From Acidobacteriota bacterium (GTDB lineage Bacteria; Acidobacteriota; Holophagae; Thermotomaculales; Thermotomaculaceae), in NCBI GenBank assembly GCA_013152385.1, contig JAADGL010000012.1, positions 1-64,000 on the forward strand: DNA of 64,000 nt, written 5' to 3'. This document shows positions 60,293-64,000 of this stretch, one piece after another. The translations under genes and the position numbers were made by a program. Each line of letters begins with the position of its first letter. Position 1 is the stretch's first letter. Under the pieces are notes generated by a model. It saw only the letters and a program-made list of their open reading frames with translations. It had not been told where the DNA came from and ran no database searches.

Positions 60293-61649
60293 GGTGTTTC
60301 AATATGGACAAATCATTTTCCGGAATGGTACGGAAATCCAGCAGAAAACGGTTTTCATGAATTCTGCCGATAACCGGAGGCGTCATGCTCCGGAAATGTT
60401 CCGAAAGACTGTCCAAAGATAATCCGGGAGGGGAAACTGCCAATGCCGCGCTTGCAATTCCCTGTTCCGGTGTGGTCCCTCCCCCGATTTTTGCCTGCGT
60501 TTCCACAATTTCACATCCGTTCACGGCTTTCTTTGTCAGAGATTTCAGAAATTCCGAAATTCTCTTTTTCAGCTCCGATACCGGTTCAAAAAGCATCCTC
60601 CACGTGGGAATTTCATCCACACGCCCTGTCAGATAAAGAATCAACTGCTGTTCCAGGGCGGCATACACCAGTTTATCCACCCGGAGGGCCCGGAGCAGAT
60701 GGTTTGCGCGGATTTTGTCCAGAAGTTTTTTCCGCCCGATAATGATTCCCCCCTGGACGCCGCCGAAGAGCTTATCCCCGCTGAATGAAATCAGGTTGAC
60801 GCCGCTGTTTACAGAATCGGAAACCCGGGGCTCTCCCTGAATTCCCAATATATTCAAATCGTAGACATTGCCACTTCCCATGTCTTCGGCAAACGGCACA
60901 CCGCGTTCGGCACAGATTGAAGCCAGACGGGAAGCATCCACAGACTCGGTAAATCCGCTGATACGGTAATTGCTTGGATGTACTTTCAGCACCAGGCCTG
61001 TCTCCGGCCCGATTGCATTTTCATAGTCCCGTAGATGGGTTTTGTTGGTTGTACCGACCTCCACCAGTTTTGCGCCGGCTTTTTTCATAATTTCGGGAAT
61101 TCTGAACGATCCCCCGATTTCAATGAGTTCTCCCCTGGAAACCACTACTTCCCTGCCTGCCGCAAAGGTATTGATAATAAGCAGCACCGCAGCCGCATTA
61201 TTATTCACAACGCAGGCGCTTTCCACACCAAAGAACTTTGCCATCAGCCGTTCCGCGTGAATGTCCCGGTGGCCCCGCCCTCCCCTGTCCAGGTCATATT
61301 CCAGACAGTTATATCCGCTGCCGATTTCCGTAAGGTGTGACAAAACCGGCTGCGCCAGAACCGCCCGGCCCAGATTGGTGTGGATAATAATGCCCGTTCC
61401 GTTTATCACACGCTTCAAAGACGGTTCCAATTGCCTGATGAGAAAGTTTCCGGCAGAATCGATCAGCATTTTCCGTATATCTTCCGGAAGATTCCCCCGC
61501 TGAATTTCATTTCTGAGCTGTTTCACAGCATCTGTCAATGCCTCTTTAACGAGAAACCGGCCGAACTCCGCTTCCAGCGTTTTTGTTTCCGGCCAGTTCA
61601 GAACAGCATCCATTTTCGGAATATTCCGGAAAGCTTCATTTTTGTTCAT
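60267..61649 (-). CDS. selA: L-seryl-tRNA(Sec) selenium transferase
   Basis: PLP-dependent homodecameric enzyme of 460 residues, converting Ser-tRNA(Sec) to Sec-tRNA(Sec). Family stretches are INGTGIIIHTNLGRAVLA (about residues 81-98), YDLDRGGRGHRD, VNNNAAAVLL and the PLP lysine in SFSGDKLFGGVQGG. It shows that the organism inserts selenocysteine; selB, selC and selD are not in this window, and I found no selenoprotein gene here. It overlaps the ThyX-like gene by 14 bases and the LPS-kinase gene by 26. Confidence 0.95.
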   Translation of the reverse strand: MNKNEAFRNIPKMDAVLNWPETKTLEAEFGRFLVKEALTDAVKQLRNEIQRGNLPEDIRKMLIDSAGNFLIRQLEPSLKRVINGTGIIIHTNLGRAVLAQPVLSHLTEIGSGYNCLEYDLDRGGRGHRDIHAERLMAKFFGVESACVVNNNAAAVLLIINTFAAGREVVVSRGELIEIGGSFRIPEIMKKAGAKLVEVGTTNKTHLRDYENAIGPETGLVLKVHPSNYRISGFTESVDASRLASICAERGVPFAEDMGSGNVYDLNILGIQGEPRVSDSVNSGVNLISFSGDKLFGGVQGGIIIGRKKLLDKIRANHLLRALRVDKLVYAALEQQLILYLTGRVDEIPTWRMLFEPVSELKKRISEFLKSLTKKAVNGCEIVETQAKIGGGTTPEQGIASAALAVSPPGLSLDSLSEHFRSMTPPVIGRIHENRFLLDFRTIPENDLSILKHHVNRIFEL

Positions 61650-63084
61650 CCGGAAACACCTTGTCTTTTATTTTCTTAAATTCATGCTTTCCACAGGCCA
61701 TCATGAAAGTCAAGGGCGCCGTATCCCGCACACGGTCCAGCATCTCACCGGCAATGGCACGAATGTCCCACTGAGCGTGTTTATCCGCCCGCAGCCGCAC
61801 GAAATGATACATTTCACGGGCATTCAATTTGAAAAGCACCCGTCTGCGGTGCCCGTTTGTCAGACAATAAGCCGCCGCAGAAGCATTCTGTTCCGAAAGA
61901 CGGCGGTAAACGCCGTTTACCCGGCGGGCCAAATCCAGATAACCGGTCTCCACGCACGCGGCAACCATGGTCTCCGGTATTGTCACCCCCAGTTCAGGCA
62001 GATACGGCTGGGGAATCAATGTTCCCATCCGATGACGTTTTAACTGGGCAAAGGCGGTGGCGGAAAGGATAATTTCAAAGGTAAACTCCGTATTCTCAAA
62101 CACACGATTCACCGAATGATAACTGTTCATGTCCTGAAAAAGTTCCAAAAAGAGTGATTTTCTCTCTTCAAATGTCATTTTCCGGACAGCAGCCGCCCCG
62201 GTGTCAAAAGAAACGGGCGCTCTGCTGAACAGCAGCGTTTCCAGAACACTGTCATCCGGATTCGGGCTGTGGGAAAGCAGGTGGACAGCAGAATTCTGCT
62301 CGCCGCCCCTGGTATCTGATTTGGGAACAAACGGAAACCGGGCGGCAAATTTCCCGGCATTCAGATGATAGGTGTCCGGTGCGGTATATTTTACAAGGGA
62401 CGGCACCAGATCGCCGCAGCAGGCAAATAAGCGCCGCCCAAGCTCCCGCACCTCCGCAAGGGGAGCCGCCCGGAGTTTTTGAATCATGTTTTCCAGAGTC
62501 CGCCCGTTCACCGTCATTCCCAGCTGGCCCCGGATTGCCAGCGGAAGCGCGTATCTTGCATCTTCTTTGGCCTTCAAAGACGCTTCCTTCGGTTCCTCTC
62601 CGTTTTCAATCAATGTCTGCTCAATTTCGGAATACGCCCGGCGGTAAAATTCATTCTGTTCCTGTATCAGCGCGCGGAACTCACTGCGCAGCGGTTCGGC
62701 GGAAAACTCTTCCGGAATCAGCCCGTTATCGTCAATTTTGATATAACGCTGGGATTTTTCCGTGTAAGAGGCCAGACGGAAATGTTCCAGATATTCAATC
62801 GCCAGCCGGGAAACATCAATTACATCAAAATTGAAACATGCATGTTCGGCAATAGACGCATGGCCAAGGCCGAATACGATCTGTTCGTTTGATTTACGGG
62901 CCTTTTCCACCGCCTCCCGTGATTTCTCCCGCAGCACATTCACATCCGCCGGATTCCGGCTGATTCTGGCATAGGCCGCCGAAACGGTTTCCGGGGTCAA
63001 AGCGGCTTCGTCCACCGCTTCACCGCGCTTCAACCGTTCAATCAAATCCCTGTCAATATTGTATCCCGCAAGTAATATCTTCAT
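61636..63084 (-). CDS. Double-domain flavin-dependent thymidylate synthase (ThyX tandem)
   Basis: A 482-residue protein, twice the usual ThyX length (220-250). Both halves resemble ThyX. N-half: G-H-A-S-I-A-E-H at 74-81, then H101-F-R-L-A-S-Y-T-E-K-S-Q-R-Y114, which keeps R, S, E, S, R-Y of the ThyX motif RHRxxSxNExSxRY but lacks the first R-H. C-half: F-T-F-E-I near 335, R350-H351-R352 retained but S.N..S.RY lost, then NAREMYHFVRLRADKHAQWDIR as in the ThyX C-terminal helix. ThyX makes dTMP from dUMP with FAD and CH2-THF. Pairing the two halves could rebuild a complete site. The start lacks a ribosome site and lies 8 bases from TATAAT. ThyX activity is inferred. Confidence 0.82.
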   Translation of the reverse strand: MKILLAGYNIDRDLIERLKRGEAVDEAALTPETVSAAYARISRNPADVNVLREKSREAVEKARKSNEQIVFGLGHASIAEHACFNFDVIDVSRLAIEYLEHFRLASYTEKSQRYIKIDDNGLIPEEFSAEPLRSEFRALIQEQNEFYRRAYSEIEQTLIENGEEPKEASLKAKEDARYALPLAIRGQLGMTVNGRTLENMIQKLRAAPLAEVRELGRRLFACCGDLVPSLVKYTAPDTYHLNAGKFAARFPFVPKSDTRGGEQNSAVHLLSHSPNPDDSVLETLLFSRAPVSFDTGAAAVRKMTFEERKSLFLELFQDMNSYHSVNRVFENTEFTFEIILSATAFAQLKRHRMGTLIPQPYLPELGVTIPETMVAACVETGYLDLARRVNGVYRRLSEQNASAAAYCLTNGHRRRVLFKLNAREMYHFVRLRADKHAQWDIRAIAGEMLDRVRDTAPLTFMMACGKHEFKKIKDKVFPDEQK

Positions 63085-63092
63085 GGTTTTTC

Positions 63093-63098
63093 ATTATA
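63093..63098 (-). promoter_or_regulatory. -10 box ahead of the double-ThyX gene, leaderless arrangement
   Basis: TATAAT on the minus strand ends 8 bases before the ATG at 63084; no Shine-Dalgarno site. Confidence 0.5.
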
Positions 63099-63136
63099 AA
63101 GCAAAGGAGCTCATCCGTAAAACAGAAAGAACATAC

Positions 63137-63165
63137 AAAAAAAGGGGAAGAAATTTCCCTCCCCT
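63137..63165 (-). terminator. Terminator of the tonB unit
   Basis: On the minus strand AGGGGA ... TCCCCT around an 11-base loop, followed by TTTTTT, about 32 bases after the tonB stop. Confidence 0.7.
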
Positions 63166-63196
63166 CTTCTCTCAGATATTCAGAATCAATACCGGG

Positions 63197-63916
63197 TCAC
63201 CGCGTCAGGCGGAAATGAATGGTCAGATTCATCACAACACTCACCGGCCGGCCATGATAAAATCCCGGCCTGAATGCCAGTTTCCTCACAGCAGACTTCG
63301 CGGCTTCCGGAAAACCGAATCCTTTCAGGGTACCGCCGATAACTTTAACATCCGTTACCGTACCGTCCCGATTCAAAACTGCCTGCACCACCACATAGCC
63401 ATGAAGGCCGGCAGTGATGCCCAGAGGCGGATACACCACGTTTCTTTGAAGCTGCGCCATACTGTAAACCGGTGCCGTCAGCCCCGCCGTATGGATATCC
63501 AGCGGGTCAATATTGTCCGGAACATTATCATCCGGAATAAAATCATTAACCGGAACCGTCGATTTATTCACCGCGTTAATGGAAACCGCCGGCTCCGGGT
63601 CTTCCGGTGTCGGATCCGGAACCGGAACCAGTCTGGAATGGGGTTTCATCACCAGAATATCCAGCGAATCTTTCGGAGGAACCTTCAGAATAATCCGCAC
63701 AAGAGGTTTTTGGGGATGAATCCTTTCTCCCTTGACGTCAGAACTGTTTCCCGGTAACACCACCCACAGCAGCAGAACATGCGCCAGAATAGCAACCAGA
63801 AGTGCAATCTTGAAATTCCGGCTGTCCTCCTCCGCTTCCATTGCCCACGTTGCGGGAAGCCCCGGATCGTATCCGGTATTGCCGCCCGCGTATTGATAAT
63901 TTAACTTCCCGTTCAT
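63197..63916 (-). CDS. TonB-family energy transducer
   Basis: A 239-residue TonB protein that couples the proton-motive force to outer-membrane receptors. It has a short cytoplasmic N-part, one membrane helix (about residues 35-54, ALLVAILAHVLLLWVV), a Pro-rich periplasmic linker (VPVPDPTPEDPEP), and the C-terminal TonB domain with Y-P-P-L-G, GLHGYVVVQAVLNRDGTVTDVKV and AVRKLAFRPGFYHGRPV. The cytoplasmic N-part is longer than in E. coli TonB, a layout frequent outside Proteobacteria. GAGGGAGG lies ahead of the ATG. ExbB/ExbD are not visible; they may lie beyond the window edge. Confidence 0.92.
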   Translation of the reverse strand: MNGKLNYQYAGGNTGYDPGLPATWAMEAEEDSRNFKIALLVAILAHVLLLWVVLPGNSSDVKGERIHPQKPLVRIILKVPPKDSLDILVMKPHSRLVPVPDPTPEDPEPAVSINAVNKSTVPVNDFIPDDNVPDNIDPLDIHTAGLTAPVYSMAQLQRNVVYPPLGITAGLHGYVVVQAVLNRDGTVTDVKVIGGTLKGFGFPEAAKSAVRKLAFRPGFYHGRPVSVVMNLTIHFRLTR

Positions 63917-63943
63917 GCAAACCTCCCTCGCACACCGGCAGAA

Positions 63944-64000
63944 TCAGCCGGGTTCCGGCCCATAACGAACCGCGTTCACATCCGGTTCATATCCTGAAAC
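63944..64000 (-). CDS. C-terminal end of an upstream gene, cut by the window edge
   Basis: The minus-strand frame is open at base 64000 and stops at TGA 63946-63944. It would encode the last 18 residues of a protein ending in an acidic, Pro/Gly-rich tail (A-V-R-Y-G-P-E-P-G). It ends 27 bases before tonB, consistent with a gene of the same operon. Too short to name. Confidence 0.4.
   Translation of the reverse strand, partial: VSGYEPDVNAVRYGPEPG

Noticed and set aside
60267-61649. Selenoprotein genes beside selA
   Set aside because: No in-frame TGA followed by a plausible SECIS stem-loop was noticed in neighbouring genes. This was only inspected by eye.
1-64000. CRISPR arrays, insertion sequences, phage or integrase genes
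   Set aside because: No regularly spaced direct repeats, transposase or integrase motifs were seen on either strand.

Overview
The window reads as chromosomal DNA of a Gram-negative, anaerobic, protein- and amino-acid-fermenting bacterium of roughly even GC. Gram-negative signs are a LolB-like lipoprotein, a Kdo-kinase-like LPS kinase, TonB, meso-DAP peptide recycling by Mpl, and S46/S9 exopeptidases. Anaerobic signs are indolepyruvate:ferredoxin oxidoreductase, phosphate butyryltransferase/butyrate kinase, a B12-dependent ribonucleotide reductase, selenocysteine synthase and a multihaem cytochrome. An Acidobacteriota/Aminicenantes-like lineage would fit, but that is only a guess from gene content. 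About 54 protein genes, one RNase P RNA and many clear promoters and terminators are visible. I found no tRNA, rRNA, CRISPR array or insertion sequence.

Layout. 1-2625: end of a cyclodeaminase gene, then ptb-buk (butyryl-CoA to butyrate plus ATP). 2665-4946: an AT-rich foreign-looking patch with three unrecognised genes. 4947-9447: pgi, a divergent TldD/PmbA-like gene, trmL, then an ALDH7-type semialdehyde dehydrogenase with its own promoter and terminator. 9513-19083: an envelope DUF4097-like protein and a peptide-use locus (S9 peptidase, two Opp/Dpp permeases, binding lipoprotein, small membrane protein) divergent from an S46 dipeptidyl-peptidase of DPP7 type. 19247-28423: lysine 6-transaminase, NifU-like protein, SpoU methyltransferase, Rieske protein, plsB, HIT, der, ybaK, rplI. 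27437-32722: reverse-strand operon RND exporter-mpl-PTPS-cation exchanger. 32836-40632: two-component pair, octahaem cytochrome c, iorAB and a Crp/Fnr regulator. 40701-49847: etfBA and the long operon TPR protein-lolB-like-ispE-tilS-ftsH-folP, with rnpB just upstream. 50300-58189: small zinc protein, clpB, TlpA-like protein, nrdJ. 58345-64000: DegT aminotransferase, LPS kinase, selA, a double ThyX, and tonB.

How it fits together. Extracellular or periplasmic peptides would be cut by the S46 and S9 enzymes and taken up by the Opp-type transporter. The amino acids would then be oxidised: lysine by Lat plus ALDH7 to 2-aminoadipate, aromatic 2-oxo acids by IorAB, and histidine or glycine C1 units by the cyclodeaminase. 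Electrons could pass through EtfAB, and acyl-CoA energy be recovered by Ptb-Buk.

The most interesting observations are: (1) a 482-residue double-ThyX protein whose halves keep complementary parts of the ThyX motif; (2) a perfect TTGAT-N4-ATCAA site exactly 41.5 bp ahead of a predicted start for the octahaem cytochrome gene, with a cysteine-free Crp/Fnr regulator nearby that carries the matching E..SR recognition helix; (3) a TGAATGA-N4-TCATTCA dyad, nearly identical to the Bacillus FadR operator, upstream of etfBA; (4) tandem NrdR boxes on the nrdJ promoter; (5) a PTPS-like protein with the PTPS-III signature (E-x2-HGH, no Cys) in an organism carrying folP; (6) several genes with an extended -10 box 6-9 bases from the start codon and no Shine-Dalgarno, suggesting leaderless mRNAs.
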